A stretch of 64,000 nucleotides of DNA from Hetaerina americana (GCA_022747635.1 JAKTNV010000005.1:85947969-86011968), one strand, 5' to 3'; counted from the first letter of the stretch, positions 36,770-49,312 are shown. Made by a program: numbers and translations. The notes: a model not told the origin generated them from the sequence alone.

Positions 36770-37410
36770 TCATTAGGTAATCTACCGGTTAAGATGCGGC
36801 TCCTGATCTGAGCCCTCATTCATTTCCCTGGGGGTTTTGGATGGGCACAGTTACCAATTAAATATTTTGTTTCTCCTAGTAAAACACAAAACCCAGCATC
36901 CTACTCTACATGAGGTCCCTCTTCATCTCTGAGTACTTCCTTCCTCCCTTCATCCCGTCCAATATCCCTACACTATTCCTACCCCTTCCTCGCTTGCCTA
37001 ACATCCTCCTCTCTATCACAGTCTTCAACATCCCACTGCCGATTAATATGCTTTTCATCCAAATTTCCTGCCTCTTTATGCTTTCCACCAACAATCCCCT
37101 CTCCTCCACCTCCGTGCCCAGCACTTCCATATTTGTTTTCTTCTTGGTTCATTTCACCCTCTGCATCCTCCACGCTATATATCAAAGTTTTGACGAAACT
37201 TTTCTTAACATCTTTACTCAACGTCCCTTTCATCAACTCCCTCCTCCTTGTGAAAGCCTCTTTGCCTAGCGCAATTCTTCTCCTTACGTCCCTACTACTT
37301 TGACCGTGTTGGTCCAAAACACTTCCGAGATACGGAATCTATTCCGCCTGCTCTAGTTTCTGCCCTCCTATTTTAATGTTAAACTTAGCCTTTGTTTTCC
37401 TTGAATCTTT
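36770..37410 (-). mobile_element. LINE 3' copy (RTE-like), well preserved
   Basis: It aligns closely with the full LINE from about the 'LDQHGQSSRDVRRRIALGKE' coding part (identical block in this copy) to the 3' end 'accggtagattacc', including the untranslated tail. It is 5'-truncated and frame-shifted. A ~40-bp block (from 36793) absent from the full copy interrupts its 3' end. A short trinucleotide-like attattatcatta tail follows the 3' end. Confidence 0.9.
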
Positions 37411-40014
37411 CGGAAGTAAATTATGTTTTATAATAAATAATTAAATAAATTGATAGGTTAGTCTAAAGTCGAGGTAATCGTGAAAAGAAAAAGTTCGCTT
37501 TCTATGTTGTCTATTCGTATCCGAAAGAAGTCATTCGGGGGACTCGGGGGGGGGGGCACCCCATCGCGAAGTATTGACTTGGTCGCGGGCGATAATAAAA
37601 CTCGGGTATAATCAGCATTCTAAATAGATTTAAATAAAATACATATGAGCAATGGAGGCCAAATGCTAAAAGTGGAACACATTACGCAATATGGCATTAA
37701 ATTAAAGCCTATATATAGTCTCCATTCAAAGTACTTAACATTCGACGATTATTTTTAGGGTTTTAAAATGCGCTCCAGAAACATCATTCTATTTTCATGA
37801 TTTCCTGAAATTTTTTTTCTAACTTTAGCCCACATCCACTTATTTCCTCTAAACTACTTGGCAGAATATTTCCGTAACGCCGCTTTAATTTCACGTGAGA
37901 AAAGAATGCACGTTACGAAGAGCAAATCCCGACATGGCTCAGCAAGTCTGAGCGTCGTACTCGTTTCCTGTGATGAAGATATCGGAGAAAAAGAGAACGC
38001 TTCCTTGGACTTGGAGAGAAGCAGAGCAATCATTTAACTTGTTCATCAGATCAGAAGTCGTGAACGTTTTGCCGCAGGCTTGACAAAGGACAGACTCTCG
38101 AAGTGTCGAAGAGGAACATCCGACTGCAATTGGTCCGCCACGATTACAAAAACAGCATTTCACACTCCGAACGGCAAGCGGTGGCCGACCGTCACACCTG
38201 GACGACCGGCTTCCGCCCGCGGGCACCAGAGGTCGCCGATTCTATTCCACCCTCGAGCTCTCAATCCGCCACACACGCGCACACACACTCACACCAGTCA
38301 GCTTAGGCAACCGGCATGACATTTAAACGCTGCAGGGGTGCCGACTACCCCTAAAAATACACTACACTGGTCAAGTATTCAGGACATCGGGGCAACAAAA
38401 AATATTTCACAAAGTCATCTTGTTGTTAAAAAGAGGGCATGTTTTCAGGGCGTAACGTTTTCGCGAATGTTGTAGCCTTACGGCACGACAACAAAACTTC
38501 CAGCTTTTTATCTTAAAACATCATGACGAGACACGCCGACAGCTACAGCCCGTGATGTTTGTGCCCCGAAATCAGACAGAAACCATTGTTCCTTCTGTTT
38601 CGTGGTTCGGTACCGAAGGATCGATTTGATCGCATCGCGGCAAATTGAACACTGATCCGCATTAAGGAAAAAAGTGGAAAGTCAATCACATAACCCGGAT
38701 ATATCCCGGTCAAAAGTGAGCGTGATTGGATTAGAAAGGCGAAATTTTTTAATCCCACAAAGTTACTTTTCCTAATGCTGACCTTCTACCTCTACCGATT
38801 CATACTCTTTGACCTTTTTTCCCCACTTTCACTCCGGCGGATTTAGCTGCTTTAGGAAACCATTGAGAAAGCCTTATGATGCATGCGGAGAACACACAAG
38901 AATCTCAAAAGAGACTCTCGTGAAAAAAAAGAACAATACATCCCGCCTTGAACCGTCGACGTGGCGGCGCTCCAAGCAGCCTCCTGGTCAGCGAGAGGAG
39001 CCTCCTCCGATTTAAGGAAGCGATTAAGCAAACCTCACATTCGCACTCTACGGCCCATCTAGGGCAAGAGACTCCACTTCCAGCAGATGAGGAAAACACG
39101 ATCCGTCGACGGAAGGGAGATGAATGAGGGCTCAGATCAGGAGCCGCATCATAACGAACTTCCCTTCATGAGGGAACCGTTTCAGTGGACTCCTCTCGTA
39201 TTCAATTCTCACCGTGAACAGCATGCGAATCTTGCAGGACGTGACTGCTAAAACGCTTGCTAAAGTTAACGGCAAATCTCTCACACAATAAACACAGCAG
39301 CCCCATGAACTAAAAAATAGATTATGCCAAATGTAAAAACAAATTATATAAGTTCATTAAATTGCACGTACAGTAATATATTTCACCACAATTTATATAC
39401 TGAACATTTCCGAAGGCATGGCTGCGCCTAGATCTGTTCAAGAGCCCATGAACTACATAATCTGCCGGTGCATTCACTTCCTCGGTCTTAACCACCTGAT
39501 TCTTTGAGGTCGTGTGCAATACGACGGGAATGAAAGTCTTAAGACCCCTTCACTTCCTCCTGTAGCCTAGTTAAGAGATTTGTTATCTTAATTTTAACAA
39601 ATAAATTATTTTGTGGAACAGCCACCATATTCTCGGTCGCGCGTAAAAGAACCACACTAAAATACCTTTCTTTCTTTGGTCGTTAAATATGATTCTTTAA
39701 AGCGAACAAATGGGAGACAACTTACGCTTTACTATGGAGCAAAAGACGAGAGCTTCACAGACTTCAACTATCTACATACTATATAAGACTAGAGCGATAA
39801 GCACCATCAAACACGTGGGTCAAAAACTCAAATTAACCTTCAATAAACAGCTTCTTTATACAATTTATTTTCAATTTGCATGCTAATTTCACTTGATTTC
39901 GATTTACATCTTTCTAAAAGCTTATCCACAAAGAATAAAAAAATCTTCGGTTGTGTTCCACATCAATCCCATTGAATACTACAGACCTGACAGTAAGTAC
40001 ATTTTTCAAAGTTA
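37411..40014. other. Unassigned DNA
   Basis: No gene recognised. 39120-39150 is an exact inverted match to 36793-36823. A minus-strand ORF at 37939-38226 has two C-x-x-C pairs, discussed under rejected items. Confidence 0.45.
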
Positions 40015-40190
40015 TAAATTATATTACGAATATATTTCAAACTATCGTAAATGTAATCTTATACATATATATATAAATAATATACATTATATTATGTACA
40101 TAAAATATATTTTATATGTATATCTATATATAAATAAGCAAGTTTAAGATTACATTCACGATAGTTTGAAATTAATTCGTATTAATTCAT
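40015..40190. repeat. AT-rich foldback repeat
   Basis: 'tttcaaactatcgtaaatgt' (from 40035) and its complement 'acattcacgatagtttgaaa' (to about 40172) form arms of roughly 30-38 bp around an AT-rich centre of about 80 bp. The length and structure fit a small MITE, but no target duplication was established. Confidence 0.65.
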
Positions 40191-40210
40191 AAAATATAGT
40201 TAATTTATAC

Positions 40211-40216
<6 letters not shown>

Positions 40217-40260
<44 letters not shown>
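40217..40260. repeat. (TA)n microsatellite
   Basis: About 22 TA units close to the right edge of the foldback repeat. Confidence 0.95.
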
Positions 40261-40263
<3 letters not shown>

Positions 40264-40409
40264 TGATTTCGTTGACGTAATACGGAAGTGCCGAATAATG
40301 AATTGGACAGCAGAAACAATATAGACACACATTAAAAGATCACTCACACGTTACTTCTCTATCTCCCGATGAAGACGGAGCAGAATTCCGTCGAAATGAT
40401 CAAGAAATA

Positions 40410-40413
<4 letters not shown>

Positions 40414-40476
<63 letters not shown>
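40414..40476. repeat. (TA)n microsatellite
   Basis: About 31 TA units followed by cacacaca. Confidence 0.95.
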
Positions 40477-40484
<8 letters not shown>

Positions 40485-43400
40485 AATATATACCTGTTTC
40501 GAAAAGTAATGTGATGATCGCTCCAACAAATTTAATCCATAATAAAACAAGTTCTTCCGAAACTTTGAGCGAATTCATCGCATTTTTAAGATTTATAAGT
40601 AGGCTTTTACAATTGACACCACGAATATAATTAATTTTCACACAAACCGGATCACAATGGTTACGCATAACCTTCAGGACGAACTTGAATTGTTAAAGTC
40701 TACTTAAATCATAAACTTAATTTCCATTAGTAGGTTCTGTAACATAGAACATTATCTACAATATATTTAAATATACAAAAATACAATTATACGTAGTCCT
40801 GCACACTGACTCGTAGCTTTAAGAAAAGGACTCCTAAAGGAGTTTATTATGTACATTATAACACCTGAATAAATACCTAATAGATGCCTAATCACTACAA
40901 CTCTCCGGATGTCATTAGGACAATTATTTTTTTCTAACAACCTTCGGAAACAGTGCAGAATGTGACTTCGATCACAAAGCGAGCGCCGGCGATTGGTCGC
41001 GTTTGCCTTTTAACTTCGATTCCGTCGCCATGCATGGATTGCCGTGGCATTCGCGATTCCATAGGAAGGCCGCCTTCGATGCCAAGGACTGCGGCGAGTC
41101 ACATTTTTTTCCGCGACGCTCCACTTACCGAACAGCCTCTCTCGATTCCGAGTGAACATCGATCGTCAAGTCCGTTCCCGGACGACATATTTCGATGAAC
41201 TTCAAATGAATGCACGAGGACCGCGGAAGCGGATCTTCCCAACCGCCGTCAAAGGACTGCCCGAGTGACCACCCCAGCGACCGAGACCGTCGGAGTTGAC
41301 GACTCCGCATACCACACGCATTGAGGGAGAAAACCGATGGCGCTCTGCACCGCCGCCAGAGAAACCAAACAACCTTTATACTCAAACGCAGCGATACAAT
41401 TAAAAGTTGAATCGAGCGCGTTTGTTTCCTGTTTCATCTCACTAGACTAGAAAATTAATGTCGCTAGATACACAGAGGAAAAACAGGAAGGATCAAACTA
41501 TTCTGTTATAATAAAAGAACTGAAACAATTCTTGTAATTTTTTTTTAATTTTCGTGGCCATACACGTTTTCAAATTAAATCCACACACAAATAGCAGAAG
41601 CTGGATGTGTAAGAAGAAGGCGAACATGTATATAGATATGAAATTGAAAAGGGAAGAGATGGAAGTTTGGTTTCAACATTACCTGAAAATTAATGTATTG
41701 ATTCTGAATACGTAACTTTGGTTATTACAAAACTAACCGAGAGTACGGCTCGTACCCAACGTAATTTTGTCAAGTATATAGCATTAATATCACTTTTTAA
41801 AGCGTAACGTTCGTGGTTGGAGTGCCTATTGTATCTGGATATCTAAAAACTCTAAAGAGAGTTTAACAATAGTTTCCACCATCACATAATTATAAAAGCT
41901 TTAAGAAAACTACCTAAATGCCGAAGTAACTATCAATTAGAGGTTTCCATCGTCAACACTTCTTATTCAACCAAGTGTTAAAGCTCTGGGGTTATTAGTC
42001 GTCAATTTTCCAAAATAAAACATCACAGGATAACTAGTTTTCTTTCGCCGAAAACGACCTCACAAGTCGCTTCCGAAAGAGCTGTCGGTTCATAAAAAGC
42101 ACGCTGCGATTTTGAAACTGAAAGCGAACGGAATGTAAAAAAGGGGTAAAAATAATCGTCAATTAAATAAATTTGCAGACCTTTACCAAACTTTCGTTCA
42201 ATCCAAAGTCAATAAAATTAGTTGAAAATCGGAAGGTCCTTCGCGGTAATTGTAACATTTAGGCTCATCAAACCAGTTCGGCCTCTTTAACTCCACGAAG
42301 CACATGCAAACAACAACCTTCGCCTCTCTCCCCCTCATCCTTCATCGTCTCTCGCTTTTTTTTCGCAGCGTCAATGGTCGAACTTGGCACACCTTTGCAG
42401 CCAAGGGCAAATACAGATCCAAAACAAAGGAAGCGGCCCGTCCCGCTCTGAATCCCTTCCCTTTCATCAAACTCCCGTTATCACCTGCATCATTTGCAAT
42501 CGCTTACATCCGGTAGATTAAGTTTTCCTCGATTTCAGATCTTCTTTTATAAATTTCTCCAGAAGATGGCAGCACGCATAAATTAACGCGATCGAAAATC
42601 ATATACACGTCACGAAGGCCAAGGGCAAACGACGGCATCTCTAGACTAAATTTAAAGCTAAAAGTGGCAACTCTGGACTTGTTCATTATCGAACGCAGGA
42701 GAAGAAGGATAATAGGTTGAATAAACATTTGCGTAGACTTAGCATTACCCTACGAAGCTGTGAGAGACGAGGTGACGGAGAGGATGAGACCCTAAAAGTG
42801 CTGCATTTTTTTCAATGCCGTGGGCATCCTTCGGAAAACGCGACAAGTGGAGGACACTTCACACTTCTCCCACCTCCCGCTGCTAATATATCTGCGGGAT
42901 CGTCCAATGAGTGCCGCCACCATGCGGCCCAAACACGATCCATTACGGCCTCGTTGCGACGCCCACCTCGATGTTGACCCAGCAGTGTTGCTCCAACCTC
43001 GTTAAGCACGCCCTAAGTTAGTCTTGCAAAGGGATTCAACGATCATGCGATTCTCCTCTCAAAAAACAAAAGAACATCGGCAATGGGACCTCAAAACGGC
43101 GAAGGTCGAAACAGTTTACGAAAGCACACTGTTAAACGCAGTGGTGTTGCCTAAATTGTTCACCCAAAACTCGCACGTGGTATGACATGTACCACGTAAC
43201 AAGGGAATGTAAATTTTCAAGCTCTAACACAAATTCGAATGCACCGCTTGAAAATAGGTCACCATATTTTAGTGACTGCTAATTTCGTAATTTTACAAAA
43301 ACACCGAAAACCATTTTCCAAGCCCTGACTACAGCTGGTAATACGCCAAGTGTTTTGGCGGGGCATTCAACGGAATGGACGAAGGAAAAATATTCTCCAT

Positions 43401-44559
43401 CAGAGAGGCATTTGAAATGTGTCAAAACGCGCACATTTTTGCCTCTGGTTTCCTTGGCCTCGTGTCTAGGTGGCGTTCATCATTGGACGCCAACATCGCC
43501 CGGGAAACCGGCCGTACCTCTTCGAGTCAACCTAACTACTTAATCCACCCAGTGTGCAGCGTGGAGACGTCGACCGATACAGGCAGATTCTGCGCTTGCG
43601 AGGCCGGAAGTGACGACGGCGGCGGGAGAAGAGGAACAAAGAGGGAGGCGCGCGCTCCAGCCACGCATCTCCCTCCTTCCCCCTTGCCGATCCCCTCGCC
43701 CGCGCCGCCCTTGGGATCCCCGCCATATTACGTGCGCCGCTCCGGCCTAGTTTCGCTTTCGTCGCGGCCGATGGAAATAAACAATTTTTTTCCGCTACGA
43801 GGACGTAATTGAATGGGTGGTGAGGGGGCAGGATGGGGGGGAGGGATAACGACTGCATTTTATAAGCGAACCAGAATGACTGCGCGGGTGGCCTCGCTCC
43901 TAAACGGAACAACAATGGCACACGGGCGCGATGCGGTATGTTTTTGTTTAACGGGGGAAAGGATGGAGGAGGGAACGGGGAGGGAATATGACAACGGGGT
44001 GACGAAAGCTTGAACGACACCCACTACCCCGACCCAACCACCCCCCCCCCCCGGGCTGCCGTTGTGAAAATCCCTTTAAATGCCTCGTCGCTGAAAAGGA
44101 AGGATGCTCCCACGACCTCCGATCCCAAACGCCGGCTTTTTGAGTGGTTATGGCGGTATTTCCGGCAATACATTCATATGTTCCACTATTTAACTAACTA
44201 TGCACATATGTTTTTTTCCTTCAAATTTAATAAAGTTAAAAAATAAATAAAGCACAGCAACGTAAACTTTAAGCCAGCAGCTTACGGCAGATAGCAATTC
44301 CAATTGTATCATATTACTATCATATTAAGCAAAAATATTTTCCTTCTATGGGGATGGTGGGAAATCTGTTGTTTAGTTTTCGATAGAGATCAAATAGTTA
44401 ACTAATATTATTTAGAGCATCCTCGATCGTTGTCCCTCTTAAATATTGAATTTGAAAGAAGTTGTAACCCAGTCGACCTAGCTTTTAGTTGGTTTATTCA
44501 CAAAATCACTTCACCCATTTCTTCTCATAGACGTCCGCCATTACTGGTTTCATGTGTCT
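40477..44559. other. Unassigned DNA
   Basis: No gene recognised over 4 kb. CpG-rich patches lie at 40980-41340 and 43560-43760. The ORFs of up to 162 codons over the latter are R/P/S-rich on both strands and look compositional. Poly-C at 44038-44052. Confidence 0.45.
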
Positions 44560-44800
44560 CACATTCAGATTTTCCTACTCGGTTCCTCTAATTCGCTTTC
44601 TCTTTGACCAGTGCCTCCCATCCAGGGGCTATTGTTTTCCTAATCAGGCCTGAGGAAGCTAGCCCTCCTCCATTTCGTAGCGTTCTCCCTCTTCCTACTC
44701 ATTTAAATATTCTTAGTCAGTTATCTGATCCGTCCATTTGTTTTTCATTATGCTCTACAGTACATACGTAAAACCTTATTTTCAACTCTTCCAATATACT
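44560..44800 (-). mobile_element. Possible LINE relic
   Basis: One minus-strand frame gives 'MKNKWTDQITD' followed by EYLNE, similar to the K-W-T-E/D-K-x-T-N-E-E-V-L block of the LINE C-terminus. Surrounding frames are broken, so confidence is low. Confidence 0.35.
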
Positions 44801-44908
44801 CTTTTCAGCAGTTATAGAATATTATAAACGATGTTTTTGTAAAAACCGGGTATAGCTGAAGAGGTTTTTCACAAATACGATGTTTTATAAAAATATACAT
44901 GCATTTTA

Positions 44909-44913
<5 letters not shown>

Positions 44914-44973
<60 letters not shown>
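44914..44973. repeat. (TA)n microsatellite at LINE 5' junction
   Basis: About 30 TA units ending exactly where LINE sequence begins. The LINE 3' end also runs into a TA-rich tract. Confidence 0.95.
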
Positions 44974-44976
<3 letters not shown>

Positions 44977-47213
44977 CTCCCCGGACTACAACCTTGACGT
45001 GGTGGAAGGGCTTGTGCGTTCCGATGACCCCTAGAGCTGTGCTGGCGGGAGTAATAAAAATTGCTCCTGGTAGGGTCACCCATGCCAGATAGGTCGAAGG
45101 TTAGGAGCCAGACGAAAGGTAGTCCACGCAGCGTCTGTTCCTCAGTGAGGCGGCTGCAATGGCGTCTGACCCCAGTGGGGCGGCCAGTAAGTGATGGTGT
45201 CACGTTAAAAACACTATTGAGGAAGGCAACGGGAAACCACCTCAATTATCATTCCCTAGAAAAATATGATGGACAATAGAGATATTTTGAGTCCTGGCAA
45301 CCACGGGGCTCGGCCCAATCGGCCGTGTGTCGTGCCCGGCAGCGGGGGAGGCAAGGCTTCCGCGGTCGTCATCCCACGAAACCCTTGCAAGGGAAAACCA
45401 GCAGCAGCAGGACAGAAGACGCAGGAGAAGAAAACCAAATTAGTTAGAATAGGAACGTGGAATGTTAGGACAATGATGAGGACAGGGAAATTGGAGAATG
45501 TTAAGCGAGAGATGGAAAGGGGAAATATAGATATTTTAGGTCTATGCGAGGTGAGATGGAAAGATAGCGGGGATTACTGGAGTGATAAGTATAGAATAAT
45601 ATACAGCGGCGGGGACGAGAGCCAACGAGGGGTTGCCATAGTATTAAATGAAGAGGTAGGAAGAAGCGTAGTCAACATAGAGCAGGTAACGGATAGAATA
45701 CTATTAGTGGAGATAAAAGCAGAACCGACGAACTTAGTTATTATTCAGGTATACATGCCACCGAGCAACCATAAGGAAGAAGAGGTCGATAGGATATACG
45801 ATCAGTTAGAGGACATGATCGCGTGTGTTCCTGCAGGGAAACATTTGATAGTGATGGGGGATTGGAATGCGACGGTAGGCGAAGGAAGAGATGGTGATGA
45901 GGTGGGCGACTACGGTTTAGGCACGAGGAATGACCGCGGGGAGAAAGCAGTTGAGTTCTGCAGGAGACAGGGGTTAGTCATCACCAACACTTGGTTTAGA
46001 CACCACAAAAGACGCAGGTATACATGGAAAATGCCAGGTGACTCAGGAAGATATCAGCTAGATTATATCCTGGTTAGACACAGGTTTAGGAACAGTGTGA
46101 TAAAGTCGCACAGCTTCCCGGGAGCGGATGCGGACTCAGACCACAATTTAGTTGTTATGAAATGTAGCGTACGTTTCAAAAAGATAAGGCAGGGGCGGCG
46201 AGTTAGAAAATGGAATGTAGAAGCATTAAATGGGTTGAAAAGGAAGGAATACAAACAGGCGGTAGAGAAAATCATGGAGGATGGCAAAGGGCTTAGTACT
46301 ATCGAAGAAAAATGGGAAATGATCAAGAAAGGGTTGTCTAAAGCGGCAAAAGACACTATGGGAACCGTTAACGCTAAAAGGACTCGTAAACCATGGATCA
46401 CGGATGAGATGATTGCAAAAATGGATGAGCGGCGAAAATGGAAGAATATAAATACAGAATTAGGCAAAATGAAGTACAAAGAATTGAACAATAAATTGAG
46501 GCGGGCAACAAATAAAGCAAAGGAAGCATGGTGGAAGACGCAGTGCGAGAATATGGAAAGTCTGCAGAGGAAGGGGGAAATCGGTGCGCTTTACTGCATA
46601 GTTAAATCTTTATCGGGAAGTTAGAAAGGGAGATCAACGATAGCAGTTAGAGATAAGGCCGGTAAGGTAATAGTTGACGTAGGAAAGATCCAAGAGAGAT
46701 GGAAGGAATATGTAGAAGAACTGTATAGTAAAGAGCTTAGACCAACAAAGTTAGACATTGAAAAGGAACATGACGTAGAGGAAGATAGCTTAGGTCCAGG
46801 CATACTAGACAATGAGATAGAAAGGGCATTAAGGGAGATGAAACTAAATAAGGCCGTGGGGGTAGATAACATTCCCGTGGAACTTTTGAAATGCTTGGGA
46901 AAATATGGGAGGAAGAGGCTATATGGGCTGATCCGTAGTATTTATGAGGAGGGAATCTGGCCGGAAGACTTTGTGAGATCAGTTTTAGTTCCTATTCCGA
47001 AAAAGGTAAAGGCCACGTCATGTGAGGACTATAGGACAATTAGTTTGATATCCCACGCAGCTAAGGTTGTTCTCAGGATCATAAACAAAAGGATAGAGAG
47101 TAGGGCAAATGATTACTTAGGGGATGATCAGTTTGGGTTTAGGAAGGGGAGAGGTACGCGTGATGCCATTGCAGTAATGAGATTATTAATCGAGAGGAAT
47201 ATACGAGGGTCAT

Positions 47214-47956
47214 CCGGAAAGTAGTACCCGTTCGTGAAATAAAGACACAAAAGTAAATATTAACGAACATAAAAAATTTTATTTGAAAGAGGATACTTTA
47301 AACTACTTCTCAACATAATCTCCAAGCAAATTAAGGCATTTGTCATAACGTGTGACAAGTTTGTGTATTCCTGCTGCATAGTCCTTCGCCGCCAGCTCAT
47401 TGAGATACGCGAGGGACCCATCTTGCACAAATTTTTGCATAATGCAGATGGTGTTTAACAATTTCATGAACAATTGTTCGAGAAACATTGGGAAAATGCT
47501 CACAGATGTCATCAATTGTGACGCGCCGATCGTTCCTCACGAATTCGTCAACTGAGCTCACCAGTTGGTCTGTAATGACAGACGGTCTCTCCGAACGCTC
47601 ATCGTCGTGTGTGTTCCCCCTCCCCATGTTGAAGTTGCGACACCACCGCCGAACAGACGACTCGTCCATTACATTGTCTCCATACACCTCCTTTAATTGG
47701 CGATGAATATCACATGGGCGAACGTTTCTTGCATTGAGGAATTTAATCACTGCCCTCACTTCACAACTGGCGGCGTTCTCAATTTTTTTAAACATTGTAA
47801 ACAATCACAGAAACAACACAGGCAATGCTAGCGTCACGCAACTTGGCTCAGAGAAGGCAGACAAGCCACTGAAGCTATCTGACCTCGTCCAGCGGCTACT
47901 CGCGTCGTCAGCACTTCATGCGGCACGAACGGGTACTACTTTCCGGATGACCCTCG
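47214..47956 (-). mobile_element. Internally deleted mariner with perfect 33-bp TIRs
   Basis: TIRs at 47214-47246 and 47924-47956 start 'cgagggtcatccggaaagta' and are perfectly complementary. TA is duplicated at 47212-47213 and 47957-47958. At 743 bp it is about half the size of a complete mariner. It encodes both ends of a transposase but no catalytic centre, so any movement would need a transposase supplied by another element. It interrupts the RT region of the LINE and therefore arrived later. Confidence 0.95.
47303..47804 (-). pseudogene. Mariner transposase remnant, catalytic domain deleted
   Basis: The N-terminal 130 or so residues carry the paired helix-turn-helix DNA-binding region: 'DIHRQLKEVYGDNVMDESSV' followed by RRWCRNF, a DDERSERPS linker, then 'RVTIDDICEHFPNVSRTIVH'. 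After 'KICARWVPR' the frame is lost. A different frame gives the usual mariner C-terminal end 'GIHKLVTRYDKCLNLLGDYV' and stops at 47303. All three catalytic Asp regions are absent. The surviving binding domain could in principle still recognise related TIRs, but expression is unknown. Confidence 0.85.
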
Positions 47957-49098
47957 TAGAACACAACCAGGAGGTATTTGCCTGTTTCGTAGATTTCGAA
48001 AAAGCGTTTGATAGAGTAAATTGGGAAAAACTAATGAGTATATTGCAGAAAATAGGAATAGATTGGAGGGAAAGGAGGCTAATCCGCAACCTGTACATGT
48101 CTCAGACTGCTCAGGTGAGGGTGGGAAACGGGGAGTCAGGATGGGCAGTGTTAGGAAGGGGTGTAAGGCGGGGTTGCCCATTATCACCGTTGCTGTTCAA
48201 CCTGTACGCAGAAGAAATGATCAAAGAGGCATGGGATGAACTCGAGGTAGGAATGAAAGTGGGCGGGGAATTCGTAAAATCAGTTAGGTCTGCTGATGAC
48301 CAAGCTTTAGTTTGTCAGTCAGCCAAGGGGCTGCAAGCATTGCTTAATGAATTGGAAATTCAGTGCGACAGGTATGGGATGAGAATCAATATTAATAAAA
48401 CAAAGGTTATGAGATTTTCTAGAAAGAAAAAGGCCAAGCTTAACATTAAAATAGGAGGGCAAAAGCTAGAGCAGGTAGAACAGTTTACGTATCTCGGTAG
48501 TGTTTTGGACCAACACGGTCAAAGTAGTAGGGACGTAAGGAGAAGAATTGCGCTGGGCAAAGAGGCTTTCACAAGGAGGAGGGAGTTGATGACAGGGACT
48601 TTGAGTAAGGATGTTAAGAAAAGACTCGTAAAAACTTTGATATGGAGCGTAGCTATGTACGGCGCGGAAACGTGGTCATTGAAGCAGGAGGATAGACGTA
48701 CACTGGAGGCTTTTGAAATGTGGGTGTGGAGAAGAATGGAGAAGGTGAAATGGACAGAGAAGAAAACAAATGAGGAAGTACTTGGTATGGTGGGCGAAGA
48801 GAGGGGTTTGTTGGGAGCAATCCTATGGAGGCAGGAAAAGTGGATGAAGGGGGTGTTGACCGGCAGTGGGATGTTGAAGACTGTGATAGAGGGTAGAATG
48901 TTGGGCAAAAGAGGAAAGGGAAGGAACAGGATAGGGTTGTTGGACGGGATGAAGGGCGGAAGAAAGTACTCAGAGATGAAGAGGGACCTGATATAGAGTA
49001 GGATGATGGATTTTGTGTTTTGTTAGGAGTAATAAAATATTTATTTGGTAGTTGTGTCCATCGAAAAACCTACCTTAACCGGTAGATTACCTTAAAAA

Positions 49099-49149
49099 AA
49101 TATATATATACATATACACACACACATTAAAACACGAAAACCCGCCATA
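49099..49149. repeat. TA/CA-rich tract after the LINE
   Basis: Short TA then CA runs follow the LINE 3' end directly. Confidence 0.7.
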
Positions 49150-49312
49150 TAGCGAACAAATATTCATTCATATGGAAATAGATATAACGAATAGCGATAG
49201 AAAAACATACAAAGAACGAACACCGAAGAGGTAAGGGAGGCGGGATCGAGCAGATCACAAGTGCAAAAATATTTCCTTGACCGGGACTTGAACCACGGAT
49301 CTTTCGACTCGC
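49150..49312 (-). mobile_element. tRNA-derived SINE, family B (copy 2)
   Basis: The minus strand has 'gtggttcaagtcccggtc' (B-box), then 'aaggaaatatttttgcactt' and 'gtgatctgctcgatcccg', in the order seen at 13.9-14.1 kb. The A-box side is eroded. Confidence 0.6.

Larger units (their letters stand above)
45266..48996 (+). pseudogene. LINE endonuclease-reverse transcriptase (disrupted)
   Basis: Starts at ATG 45266, preceded by aaaat. The endonuclease shows the expected residues: WN at 65-66, E95 in CEVRW, GDWNA at 198-202, D266 in QLDYIL, and SDH at 291-293. RT motifs follow: KAVGVDNIP, CEDYRTISL, QFGFRKGRGTRDA, DFEKAFDRV (about 47990), RRGCPLSPLLFN and SADD (48289-48300). The last replaces the usual Y/FADD with Ser, which may weaken catalysis. 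The protein would nick target DNA and copy LINE RNA. Two lesions are visible: an in-frame TAG at 46622-46624, and a mariner at 47214-47956 that brings an extra TA. Otherwise the frame stays open to 48996, so the copy is recent. A YLGS block and basic C-terminus end the protein. Confidence 0.9.
44974..49098 (+). mobile_element. Near full-length RTE-like LINE with mariner insertion
   Basis: It runs from 'ccccggactacaaccttgac' to 'ccggtagattacctt'. About 290 bp of 5' leader precede one ORF with an APE-type endonuclease and reverse transcriptase, followed by a short 3' UTR with aataaaa. Without the 743-bp mariner the element is about 3.4 kb, which fits RTE-type LINEs. There is no separate ORF1. 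The (TA)n on both sides hides any target-site duplication. Clade is judged from domain order and from resemblance to 'craniofacial development protein 2-like' proteins derived from such elements. Confidence 0.85.

Noticed and set aside
37939..38226. 95-codon minus-strand ORF with C-x-x-C ... C-x-x-C, zinc-ribbon-like
   Set aside because: The spacing is suggestive, but there is no further conservation to cite, no splice context and no homologous copy. A chance occurrence is more likely.
40156..40668. ORFs with long IYIYIY stretches here and at 13.7, 44.9, 56.5 and 57.0 kb
   Set aside because: Direct translation of (TA)n microsatellites.
46063..46491. 142-codon minus-strand ORF in the LINE
   Set aside because: Antisense shadow of the endonuclease-RT frame.
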